This document shows positions 52,101 to 62,091 of a stretch of DNA of 64,000 nucleotides, piece by piece (the first letter of the stretch is position 1; each line of letters opens with the position of its first letter). Source of the DNA: Gracilaria gracilis (lineage: Eukaryota > Rhodophyta > Florideophyceae > Gracilariales > Gracilariaceae); assembly GCA_030374805.1 (NCBI GenBank), contig JARGSG010000224.1, positions 806,001 through 870,000 of the forward strand, in the 5' to 3' direction. The notes under the pieces are model-generated. The model worked only from the letters and a program-made list of their open reading frames with translations, was not told the origin of the DNA and did no database searches. The position numbers and the translations under genes are program-made.

Positions 52101-53570
52101 ACGGGGAATAGGGTACACGTCCTTGACGGTAAGGGCGTTTAGACGACGATAGTCGATACAAAAGCGCCAGGAACAATCCGGTTTCGGAGCCAGTACCACT
52201 GGTGATGCCCACGGCGAATGTGCCGGTTCTATAACTCCTGCACGGAGCATCTTTTCCACCTGAAATTGCTCTTCTTCTCTGGCCTTGGGCCCTGCCCTGT
52301 ACGGATGTTGGGCTACTGGCCGGGAGTTCGGAAGGAGATCAATTCGGTGTTCCGTGGTATTTATCTCTCCGAGAGAACCATCCCACATTGTGGTGAATTC
52401 ACGAAGCATATCGCGCAGTCGTTTGCGGTGTGTCTCCGGAACATGTCCGAGGTCGAGTTCTTCCAATTCCTTCACTGGGTCCAATTGGTCGTAACTCGTC
52501 GGAACGCGTGTCTTCTCTGTCTTAACAGGTTGCTGACCCGAGAGACTCGGCGACGGAGACGAGTGAGATTCAGACTCCTCCCCCTCCTTAGAGTGAACGA
52601 TTCCGAGCACATCGGCAGCAGTCATCTTCGTCGGTACCAACGCAGTTGGATGCGGCATGACCGAGCCAATCACTTGGGTTTTCAACAGATAGTGGGTTGT
52701 TTTGCCTAGATTGGCTATCAACACGTAAAACGGATTATCCGGTTCCACCTGGACCACTCCATTAGCAATGGCAAGAGAGTATTTATCATACAACGACGGC
52801 AATGGCTGGACGATTCGTAAACCGTGTCGACGGGAATTCACCTGTACCAAGACTTGAGACTCTGGAGGCACGCGTGTCGCGGAGGCAACACGAAGCTTCG
52901 TAGATTCCCGAGAACTCGGTGGTACTTCCTGCGCGGCAGGTAGAGGTACATGCTTTTTGGAGGCATGCCTCAAAGGACGACGAAGAATCGGCACGGACGA
53001 AGCATCTTCCATTTCAACACGCCTCTGGCGGGGCCTAATGGCATCGACAAAGCGGTCGCAAAAGTCACAACCCAAAACGACTGGGGCGGCTAGGGACCGA
53101 CAAACGACAAAGTCGAGCTTCACCACGCATGAGCCCAAGCGGTTTACCAACTCGATGTATCCTACCGTTGAAAACGGGTTCTTATTCGCGTCAACGACGT
53201 CAGGAATGTCGCCACGGCGAATGTGTGACCGCAAGGAGGGTGGAAATGCTGTCTCAACAATGAAGTTCGGACCTGCGCCTGTATCCAATACAGTGAGGTA
53301 GCGCACCAAGAACGGGGGTGAAAGGCCAGGGTCGGCATAGACCTTGTAATTGCGTTTGGCCATCACCATAACTCTATCCGGGAACCGGTTGTTTCTTACC
53401 CGTATCCACGGTCGACGAAAAACACCAAGGTGTTCTGAGTTCACGTCTTCGACGGCCTGTTTCCTAGAGAGGATTCGGACCTGGGAGCGAAACAGGGACG
53501 CCTCGGGCGCCTTCAGCCTCAACTCTGAGGGCCCCTCTCCAAGAGAGGAGACTCCCACAATTAGTTTTTC
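49127..53570 (-). pseudogene. Ty3/gypsy pol (PR-RT-RNaseH-IN), broken
   Basis: In order on the minus strand: protease LDTGAGPNFIVE (near 53270); reverse transcriptase with CSWRFCIDYRRLNALTVKDV, the PFGLTNAPATFQRAL block and catalytic YLDDVIVFS (near 51850); a TGA at 51429-51431; RNase H (TVDTDSSDYQVG, YTDHSSLRWLL); a TAG at 51126-51128; then integrase with the H-H-C-C zinc motif (HLSHYTKLSGH, FCPEC), ILGPF, a frame change near 50340, LLSDNGKQF, and the NGQAERFNQTL helix. The end has a GPF-type module (VADGPFKTI) but no chromodomain. Two stops plus one frameshift make it non-functional as read. Confidence 0.9.
53534..53570 (-). promoter_or_regulatory. Candidate -1 ribosomal frameshift site between gag and pol
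   Basis: On the minus strand GAAAAAC (53564-53570) lies directly before the gag stop. The pol frame is exactly -1 and stays open across this point (E-K-L-I-V-G). A hairpin CCTCTC-TTG-GAGAGG (53534-53548) lies 15 bases downstream, in a GC-rich context that may extend it. The heptamer is not an ideal slippery site because its first base is G. Confidence 0.45.
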
Positions 53571-55687
53571 TGAGCAGTTTCCGCCTGAGGGGAGTGCTCA
53601 GTGTTCTGAACCATTGATGCCTGGACACCAGCGGCAGAAACGTCCGCAGTAGCGGTTGAATTTCCCTCGAGAAGGGTACGGGGGTGAGAGGTCACCATGT
53701 TCTGGGCAATCGGAGCCGCAATTGTGTGTGAAATATCCATCTTCGCGCGGATGTACGATGCCATCGGAACGGTAGCCTTCTCCTCGGGGGAGATGGATTC
53801 GTAGTTGGCAATGACTTGTGCCCATTCACGCATGACTAAAACGCACTGCGGAGAAGTATGCCCTCGCGTATAACAGAGGTGACAGATCAATCCAACAATG
53901 ACATTGACGTTCCGAGTACTGGAGAATCGCACCGCTGGCCGGGAAGCTTGCCAGCCAGGCCGTGAGGCCCGGGTTCCACCGTTCTCATATGACAGTCGGG
54001 GCGGTCGAACTCGGTTCGAATCTGCATACAGCAGTGTATCGTCCGGAGCCGTTTGAAACGAGGCATCCGTGGTTGAGGGAAGCTCCGTTGTCAGGATCGA
54101 AAGCACTTCGCTACGGGCAAATTGCACCTGTTCATACTCCTTATTAGAGTGTTCCTCAGCCAGCATTGACGCCGACGGGGTTCTCGATTCCAACATCAAC
54201 GCTTTAGCGGACTTCAACAGGGTACCCGTGACTCGTGCGCGTAGCGCATCGCCTTCGACGCGTGCATACTGCACCAGTTCCAAGTACGTAAGCTTACGGT
54301 TCTCTTCACGGCGACGGGCCACTAAGGTCCGTATAGCCGCGTCCAGTCCATCAAAGAACATAATACACCGCTCTAGAGCGGAATAAACACTGCCACAACG
54401 GTGGAAGGCCTTATTCAGGCGCGCACCGATTAATCGGTTTCCGTTTCGCCGGGGCGTTGTTTGGTGTCTTTCAGAGCGAGGATAGCCGACTGAATGGCGG
54501 TACCAGTGGCATAGAACCTCAGTAGATACTGAACTGCTTCAGGCCGGCAGGTAACCTCTCCTTCAGAGTCGCGAGATGAACCTCTTACAGAGTTGTACTG
54601 ATCTTCCGCAATTTCGCGTAGAAAATAGGGCAGCGCGACAAACGCCTGTCCTTCATTCATCCCAAGGATGTCGGCTTCCGCTACAAAGCGTGATAGGAAA
54701 TCCAACACCAAGATGGGATCATCTCCTGTAAACAGTTGATTACGGAGCGTCAGCTGCATCCGTTTGATACAGTCTTTGACCTTTCCCGTCCCACGGGGAG
54801 TTCTATCCAATGAGAAGTCCTCCAAACGGTAATACCGGTATGACAACAGCTTCTTGTAGAGCAGATTGGTAGGCTTCAACTCTTTTAATTTGGAGTGCTT
54901 TCTCCCCTTGGAGCGGGCGAGTATCACACCTTGGGTGGCCGATGACCGCTTCGAGCGTGACAAACGCTCACGAGAGGCTTCTTCTACCGACGAGTCGGAC
55001 GAATCAAACCAGGTTGACCGGCGTGAAGAAAGAGAAGATGCCGACGAATCAGAGTCGTAGTTCTTCCGCTCCTTGCGTACTTTGGATCCACTGACCTTCT
55101 TGTCACGGTGTGAAACAGCAACCGGCTCAGCCGTGCGATTGGCTCCAACCAAAACGGTTTGTTCCACCGTTTCTAGACGGGCGCGGAGGCGAGTAAGCTT
55201 CCCAGCGACGTCCTCCACTAAATTAGCGGGTTCTCCGAAAGCATCCAAGAGGGAGTTGACATCACCACGCAATACGCGGAGATCCTCAGAAAAGTCTTGC
55301 AAAGCAGTGTCATCCACCGTTTTTTGAAGTAGCGACAACTCCTTAGCAAGGGGAGCATGGGCAGCCCGCGTGAAGCGGAGCTGCTCTTCCACAGTTAGGT
55401 GGGGGGATGACATTGACAGTAGCCTTCAGAGGTGCCTCCGGAATGGGAGCTACGGAAGGGACCGTACCTCCTACGATAGAGGCGGGACCAGCAACGGCAG
55501 GATCCGGTCCATCACCTCGATGAGGGCTGATCAACGACGTGGGCGGAAGTCGGGTTGTCGTCGGCACAGCTTCAGTAGCCGGCATCCCTTCGGTCCGGGA
55601 CCGTGAACGGGTAGGGATCCGTGACGGGAGTGGCGGATCCGATCTTCCAGTCTGACTGCGTGTCTTCGGACGATCTGACAGCGACAT
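53561..55687 (-). pseudogene. Ty3/gypsy gag with CCHC zinc knuckle, frame-broken
   Basis: Coding begins MSLSDRPKTRSQTGRS at 55687 and changes frame at a C6 run near 55400 (the next frame opens MSSPHLTVEEQLRF at 55413). It continues through a capsid-like domain (LEDFSLDRTPRG, DPILVLDFLSRFVAEADI, LPYFLREIAEDQYNSV), shifts again at ~54430, and runs on with KAFHRCGSVYSALERCIMFF to the zinc knuckle CHLCYTRGHTSPQC (C-x2-C-x4-H-x4-C). It ends QKN-stop at 53561-53563. The knuckle is typical of retrotransposon nucleocapsid. Confidence 0.8.
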
Positions 55688-55827
55688 GACAAGAACAACC
55701 GTACGACGAAATAATCGACAGCCAATTGGCTGGCACTTCCAGTGAACTTCCAAATAAAGACAAGGGCAAAAGGACTAACCTCGCAACGATTGAATTCACG
55801 AGTGAATCTTCCGACAAAACTAAAAAC

Positions 55828-55845
55828 TTCTAGGTCGGGAGACCA
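55828..55845 (-). other. Primer-binding site of the gypsy element
   Basis: Two bases inside LTR A on the minus strand the sequence is TGGTCTCCCGACCTAGAA. It would pair with a tRNA 3' end reading ...GGTCGGGAGACCA. The TGG start and two-base offset are standard. I did not assign the tRNA. Confidence 0.6.
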
Positions 55846-55847
55846 CT

Positions 55848-56700
55848 TGTGGAGCAACGCCTTGGGCGGGAAAAAGCGCAGGCTCACGAAGACGTTCGGA
55901 ATCTTCCCCTTGACAGGGCAGCACAGCGAACGGACCTCTGCGGGAATGACACAGCTAAGCCGGGTGTAAATCCAAGGTCAAACCACCACGACAAGCGTCG
56001 GAGCGTTAGGCTGATTAGAAGTCAGTAGAGATCAACGTGTTCAAACGGTCACGAGATGAGTCTTCGAAAGCGAGTAGCACGGCAACGACAAGGTGTCGGA
56101 AACGGGCCACTGAAAACAGGGCAAAAAGGCAAACCCAAAAAGGGAAGAAAGCAAACCCCCAGAGTGGGGAAAAGTGAAAGAGAATAAAGCAAACCCAATA
56201 CAGGGGCGAGTATACGACGATAGGTCGGAACGGGACACACAAATAGTGGTTATACTCTGAGCGCCACAAAGGTGGGTAACTATACGTGAACAACGCAGTC
56301 GTCACTCCACTTGGAGGTAAACAATCCACGAAGGCGTGATAGTTAGAGCCAGAAGCCCTTGCTTGGCAAGGGCCAGTTTACTTGGGGGAGCGGTGCTCAA
56401 CCCTCTAAGTACAGAGCTAGACGCACCACTGACAGTGGGTGCGCCGGGCAAAATAATCTATAAAATATCTAAGTAAATACAGCAATGCTGGGTGCACTGC
56501 CTCCGGCATATCCGTGCTACACGTGTGCTATTCACACCCGCTAAGCGGCGCCTCGAGCCGTGCAATTCACGTGTACATGTGTGGAAATTACCTCGGTGAG
56601 GCGACACGCTAATAGCGGTGTAGCTCATATATATCTACTAACGCATGATGCGGAGATTAAATAAGTACCTCAAATCGCCTCCAAAGAGTGTTGTCCTTCA
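55848..56700 (-). repeat. LTR A (5' LTR of the gypsy element), 853 bp
   Basis: The plus strand begins TGTGGAGCAACGCC and ends GTTGTCCTTCA, giving TG...CA termini. It is almost identical over its whole length to 58983-59836, with scattered substitutions and one- or two-base indels. It borders the primer-binding site on its left. Directly to its right the minus strand is purine-rich (GAAAAACACAAAAGG), so LTR A could also serve as the 3' LTR of the segment between the two LTRs. Confidence 0.9.
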
Positions 56701-58982
56701 CCTTTTGTGTTTTTCAAGACTCGTTTGTGTTTTTACTTTCAAGTTGGGTTGCTTCCCGCAACGTTCTGCTTGTCTTGACACGTCGTAAAAATTGCCACAC
56801 TGAAGACACTTTGCTCACTTAAAGTATAAAAGAACACACGCCGTCCACACGGCGTATCTTTTTTTCTTTCCATCCAACGCTGGTCGTGAAGTGTTGAAAT
56901 CGTTCTAACACTTCAATCATTTGTCTCATACCTAAAAGGGCTCTATCGCTAGTATGCCTCGTAACACGATATTTTTAACGTTTTGTCGTGTTATGCTGCT
57001 TGTAGGAGTTGCATGACATATATTTTTAATTTTTGTAGGTGTTTTATTACAAATCAAAATGTAATGTAATATTATAAGAGTTGTTTTGCTTTTCAAGTTA
57101 ATTTTTATTATTGCATTGTAATATTGAGTAGTTAAAGTAATATTTTGATTAGTTTGTTTTGGACACCGAAATAAGTTTTGTGCTATTGTGAACATATAAG
57201 CGTTTGAGAGACCACTTGGAAAAGATTCGAAACAGAAATTTCAAAAAGTAAAAATTGTGCATCTAAAAGTAACACAACTTGCGTTTAAAATGGTACAGAA
57301 ATAATTAATACATTCATTAGTCGAATTTTGCGCTACTGGTTATCTGCGGCCGGAATATGTGGTTTTAATACTCACGTTTGTAGCAAAGAATTGGATGTGA
57401 AATGCCCGCCCTGGTGGGGTTTACTTTGTTAATAAGATAGTACTATCTGAGAAGGATTTAGGGATTGTAGAAGGCTCTTATAAGAAATATAAGTGTGTGT
57501 AAGAAACACCTGTGTCCTTGTGTGCCATAGCACACGCACGAAAGTCCTCCACGTGTGCGGGGGATGCATACGTGAATAGGCAAATCGGTCGCTTGCGCCC
57601 TGCATTGCTGTTCATACCTGCGCGCACCTCCGGTTAGTGATCTTGGGCAGCTCGCGCGTGTCCAACCGGTCCTACGACATTCGACGATGGGAGGCATCGG
57701 CTTGTGAGTTGTGAGGGACTTTGTGCCCATTGGCTTCGCCATTTCTGCAGGGCGATTCGGTATCCGAAAGCACATCTCTGCACCGCTCGCTACCAGACCA
57801 GCTCAGTGAATTTGGGTTTGGACGTGTGCGCGGCAGCGTACAGACACGAGTTTGGGTGCGATGCGTGCGCTGCAACTCAAAATCCGGTTTGGTCTTGAAC
57901 GTGTGCGCCGTGGCCCGTAGACGCAAGTTCGGGGAGATGCGTGCGCTGCAACTCAAAATCTGGTTTGGTCTTGAACGTGTGCGCCGTGGCCCATAGACGC
58001 AAGTTCGGGTGAGATGCGTGCGCTGCAACGCAAAATCCGGTTTGGTCTGGAACGTGTGCGCCCTATCCCATAGACGCAAGTTCGGGTGAGATGTGTGCGC
58101 GACAGATACAGATTCTATATTACCTCCTTGAGGTTTATTTCCCGTACAGTGGCGGCAAGTGCCGCCACTTATATACGGCTGACAAATATCACTAAAATAT
58201 CTAAGTACCCGGCACGCCGGCCAACACTACCAACGTGTACCTCCGTGGCATTCTTGCAACGGCGCATCCGGTAATGGGGCGCGGGCACACACATGTTACG
58301 CTAATCCTATCCTTCATAGGCGGATCCCTAATCCGGGCCAAATAGGCAAATAGACTTCATAATAGTAGGAAGTTCAGCCGAAAATAACAACGGATATATG
58401 AGTGGCATCCCCCTCAGTCCCTGCAAAGGGCAATTGCTCTACAACCTCGTGGAGCCGACAGCACGATCTGCCGCCAATAGTGCGTGTGTTACCAGTGTTT
58501 TTGTACTGTTTTTGTCGCTGTTTAACAGGTGTCCCTCACCCCGAATACCGGTGTTGCTCGTTTGCCCTTACCCCATTTTTCCTACGTGGTCTCACATCCT
58601 GCGGTCCACGGTACCACTTTTGTGAGGACCATTCACATTGGCTGACGTCATCGATCCACCCCACGGTGCACCTTTCTAATTCCGACTCTTTGGCTTCCTG
58701 TCACCCTCTCTTCGCTCGTCGAGAGGATGGATCCCGGTCTTACAACCGGTTAACGCACCTATCCTGCGATGGGCTCTGTTTGCTGAGCTACATCACCTCG
58801 GAGGAAGATTTTGATCGTCGTAGTTGGTTTTTCCCGTATAGGTTTGCACTACAGATACGCCGTTGCTAATGGACTGAGTATCCCGCTGCGTCACCTAAAT
58901 TAGCCGATTGCTGAAAGTATTTACCAACTATTGCTGTGTTTGTCCTTTTATAAGGTGTCGCTTTACTTTACTGAATTTCTTT
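56701..58982. other. Spacer between the two LTRs
   Basis: No convincing gene. The left part (56900-57400) is strongly AT-rich, the middle holds a 76-77 bp tandem repeat, and the right part (58300-58900) has open frames without domains. It may be the remains of a non-autonomous element bounded by LTRs A and B, but no primer-binding site adjoins LTR B. Confidence 0.45.
57790..58100. repeat. 76-77 bp tandem repeat, about 4 copies
   Basis: Units begin near 57843, 57920, 57996 and 58073 with GACGCAAGTTCGGG (the first reads GACACGAGTTTGGG) and share TGCGTGCGCTGCAACTCAAA and GGTTTGGTCTTGAACGTGTG. A partial copy precedes the first, and the last is cut short. Confidence 0.9.
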
Positions 58983-59836
58983 TGTGGAGCAACGCCTTTG
59001 GCGGGAAAAGCGCAGGCTCACGAAGACGTTCGGAATCTTCCCCTTGACAGGGCAGCACAGCGAACGGACCTCTGCGGGAATGACACAGCTAAGCCGGGTG
59101 TAAATCCAAGGTCAAACCACCACGACAAGCGTCGGAGCGTTAGGCTGATTAGAAGTCAGTAGAGATCAACGTGTTCACACGGTCACGAGATGAGTCCTCG
59201 AAAGAGAGTAGCACGGCAACGACAAGGTGTCGGAAACGGGCCACTGAGAACAGGGCAAAAGAGCAAACCCAAAAAGGGAAGAAAGCAAACCACCAGAGTG
59301 GGGAAGAGAGAGAGAGAGAATAAAGCAAACCCAATACAGGGGCGAGTATACGACGATAGGTCGGAACGAGACACACAAATAGTGGTTATACTCTGAGCGC
59401 CACAAAGGTGGGTAACTATACGTGAACAACGCAGTCGTCACTCCACTTGGAGGTAAACAATTCGCGAAGGCGTGATAGTTAGAGCCAGAAGCCCTTGCTT
59501 GGCAAGGGCCAGTTTACTTGGGGGAGCGGTGCTCAACCCTCTAAGTACAGAGCTCGACGCACCACTGACAGTGGGTGCGCCGGGCAAAATAATCTATAAA
59601 ATATCTAAGTAAATACAGCAATGCTGGGTGCACTGCCTCTGGCATATCCGTGCTACATGTGTGCTATTCACACCCGCTAAGCGGCGCCTCGAGCCGTGCA
59701 ATCTACGTGTCCATGTGTGGAAATTACTTCAGCGAGGCGACACGCTAATAGCGGTGTAGCTCATATATATCCACTAACGCATGATTCGAAAATTAATTAA
59801 GTACCTCAAATCCACTCCAAGGAGTGTTGTCCTTCA
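58983..59836 (-). repeat. LTR B, 854 bp
   Basis: A second LTR copy in the same orientation as LTR A, TGTGGAGC...CCTTCA. On its left there is no TGG primer-binding site within ten bases. On its right, after four bases (AATT), the transposase relic resumes at the repeated CCTCCG. Confidence 0.9.
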
Positions 59837-59846
59837 AATTCCTCCG

Positions 59847-60351
59847 TAACCATTGATTTTTACACGTGTAGCGCAATCATACGAATAAATTTCGTAATCA
59901 ATCTTTCAGAGATTGGCGTTTTGAAATTGAAAATATTAGCCAAAAAATCCCAACAACCCCCATGTTTTAGGACTGTGAGGCACATGAACAACGAGTCCTT
60001 TCAGGAAGATTGAAATTTTTTCCCGCGACCTACGTTTTAATTTTCAGAAACAAACGTTTCCAAAGAACTCCAAAGTTTTTGGAATTCTGCAGCTGTAGAA
60101 TTACTCATTTGCAAAATAGACTCCGTCCCGTTGTGACTGTAGAATATGTCAAAAATAGGGCTCTGGGAGTCGTTTTCTTCATCAGAGTCATCCCAGTTGG
60201 GGGTTTCTGTGGCCAGTTCAAATTGTTGACGCGTGTGGAATGCTGTGTCGGCTAGCAATTCCAACGCATTAAACGCGCTTTCATTGGTTATATTACGCAT
60301 AGTGCAATACCTTGACCCCAGGACGATGGAGAGTGTCGATGAACTTGGCAA
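59847..60351 (-). pseudogene. N-terminal half of a DDE transposase, degenerate
   Basis: On the minus strand, ATG 60351 (or the ATG of MRNITNESAFNALELLADTA) leads to NWDDSDEENDSQSPIFDIFY, NGTESILQMSNSTAAEFQKL, a stop, NVGRGKKFQSS, another stop, KDSLFMCLTVLKHGGCWDFL, and ERLITKFIRMIALHV followed by a stop and KSMVTE. This is the N-terminal portion expected before the catalytic domain whose remainder lies at 46689-47461. Joining the two across one CCTCCG keeps the frame (K-S-M-V-T-E-V-D-P-Y-L-R). Confidence 0.7.
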
Positions 60352-60622
60352 TCGAAACTCTCCATCGCACGGGCGTTTTGGTATTGCTGAAAGACAGAGT
60401 TACCTCTTTGATGACTCTGTCTTTTTGCTTATGCTGTGGATTTGCACATTGACACAGTCATTCCCATATGACTGTGTCAATGTGAAGGACATTGACACTC
60501 AATTCAAATGTCATGTCTGCGACTTTTGAATTGAGTGTCATGGTAGATACTGAGTCAATCAAGGAAACAGCTCACTGTTTCCTGGATTTACTCAGTTCCT
60601 GCGTAGAAAACTGCTTTTTACG
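60231..60622. repeat. Chain of consecutive unrelated hairpins
   Basis: At least six inverted repeats follow one another. 60231-60267: interrupted stem of about 12 bp. 60304-60387: 8-bp outer, 11-bp inner and 5-bp innermost stems. 60390-60424: 11 bp, 13-nt loop. 60445-60484: 17 bp perfect, 6-nt loop. 60493-60540: 16 bp perfect, 16-nt loop. 60549-60596: 20 of 22 pairs, 4-nt loop. A short one at 60602-60622 follows. The arm sequences differ between hairpins. The left members overlap the transposase start, while the strongest lie upstream of it. Confidence 0.9.
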
Positions 60623-60810
60623 TTGAAGGTCTAATATAAACAAAAACATTGGTTCTGAAATCACACTTTGCGAAGCAACTTGACAGTAAACCTGTACTGA
60701 CAGCTAGTGGTCATCGCTCGTACTCACTACACAGGAATGTCTCCGGCGCATACAGCCTATCAAGAATTCCCACACGCAGTTGCAAATAGCCGACCTTAAT
60801 ACCCACAATC

Positions 60811-61968
60811 ATGTTCACGCAACTTTTCCTTGCCCTCCTGCTTCTCCGTAAACAGAAAACAACAGACTACTTCCGCCGTCGCATTTTCTACAACGCGCGA
60901 AAGTGAGGCGACCGACGAATCACGCGATAAGCGTTGCAGCACCCAAAACAATCCGCTTTCCCATCATTCTTGGATCAGGGTGTAACCAATCTCTCATCAC
61001 ACTAACAGGATTCAATCACGCTTCATTCCGGTATGTATTGAAACTTTTTAAACCACTTAACAACACAAAAACTTCTTCTTCTACCGACGGCATTATTTAA
61101 ATATTGAGACGTAAACCAACAGCTGGCCGCCCGCGTTCGCTAAATTCCATAAAATGCCTTGGCTTGGTTTTAGCATGAAACCCTACTTGGGAATCAACGA
61201 ATGTTCTTTCACTGCTTTTTGGAGTGACAGGGTCCGTTTGCTCTTTGTTTCTACGTTATGGAAGAAGAATTCTTTTCCAAGTGCTGCGGAAAAATGACCT
61301 ATCTCGAGTGGAAACGCCTTCACAGGAAGAAATACTTTTATTTCAGGAAGCTTTTGCTCACCGTCACCCGTCGTTAGTGGACGTTTACTGCGTAGCTGAT
61401 GGCCCAAAATTGTATCTTGAGCAATGCGGAGATGTTGTCATTCAGACTATGTTTTACAATGGTTGGCAACATGACCATTACGTTGGGAACGTGTTGGTCT
61501 TTGCACGAAATGGTGTGGTGATTGCTTGTGCCGTTAATGCTTCAGGAGCTATGCACGATTCAGTAATTGCTGAATGGGTCAAGGTGTATGATAAGTTGGA
61601 GACTCTATACCTGCAGTATGGGGGGCCGTTGCGTTGGGGATTCCGCTTTCCCGAAAGGGCATTATCCATTTTTAATCAAATCGTCTCCGGACTGTGTTAC
61701 TGGAGGTGATGGCACAGTGACAGAAATGATAACTGTGCGAGAGGCAACCTCAGCACGGCAGGCCTCTGAATGGGGAATGCGAGCGTTTAAGTCGACTTTT
61801 CCACGGTTGCGAGACAGATTTATCTATGAAGAACGTGGCGAGAGAAAGATTGTTTTACTAAATGTTGTACTGTTTCATAACCTGAGGTCACGCCTTGTCG
61901 GCGTTGATCAAATCCTTAGCACGTACATGCCACACCTTAGCGTAGAAGCTAATGACCTATTAAATTGA
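60811..61968 (+). pseudogene. PIF/Harbinger-type DDE transposase, broken
   Basis: ATG 60811 starts MFTQLFLALLLLRKQKTTDY. The main frame then reads GCNQSLITLTGFNHASFRYV, a TAA at 61098, RKPTAGRPRSL, a TGA at 61176-61178, LSLLFGVTGSVCSLFLRYGR, VDVYCVADGPKLYLEQ, MFYNGWQHDHYVGNVLVFA and NASGAMHDSVIAEW. At a G6 run (61620-61625) it shifts frame to CVGDSAFPKGHYPFLIKSS and ends at 61968. The G-W-x-H-D-H-Y and D-S-A-F segments are typical of Harbinger-like DDE transposases. It pairs with the convergent Myb-like ORF as in two-gene Harbinger elements. Terminal repeats were not found. Confidence 0.82.
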
Positions 61969-62091
61969 ATCTTTGTTCGTGTCCTTCTTTGTATTCTTCT
62001 CCTGTTCAGAATTACTGTCCACTGCTGGAGCCGATTTACGGATTAAAGCCATCATCATCAACTGCATTGTACGCTCGTTGCGTGCCCTTTC

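Larger units (their letters stand above)
47468..59840 (-). mobile_element. Ty3/gypsy retrotransposon insertion (composite, 3' LTR missing) inside a DDE transposase relic
   Basis: The insert is bounded by CCTCCG on both sides (47462-47467 and 59841-59846). It contains, on the minus strand from right to left: LTR B, a 2.3-kb spacer, LTR A with an adjoining primer-binding site, gag, a candidate -1 frameshift site, pol with protease, reverse transcriptase, RNase H and integrase, and finally an antisense ORF. The order PR-RT-RH-IN makes it Ty3/gypsy. No LTR copy is found at the left end. Stops and frameshifts in gag and pol show that this copy cannot code for an intact polyprotein. Confidence 0.8.

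Noticed and set aside
57672-58079. 135-residue minus-strand frame with repeated Arg-Thr segments
   Set aside because: It is the translation of the 76-77 bp tandem repeat, whose unit lengths alternate and would not preserve a frame under selection.
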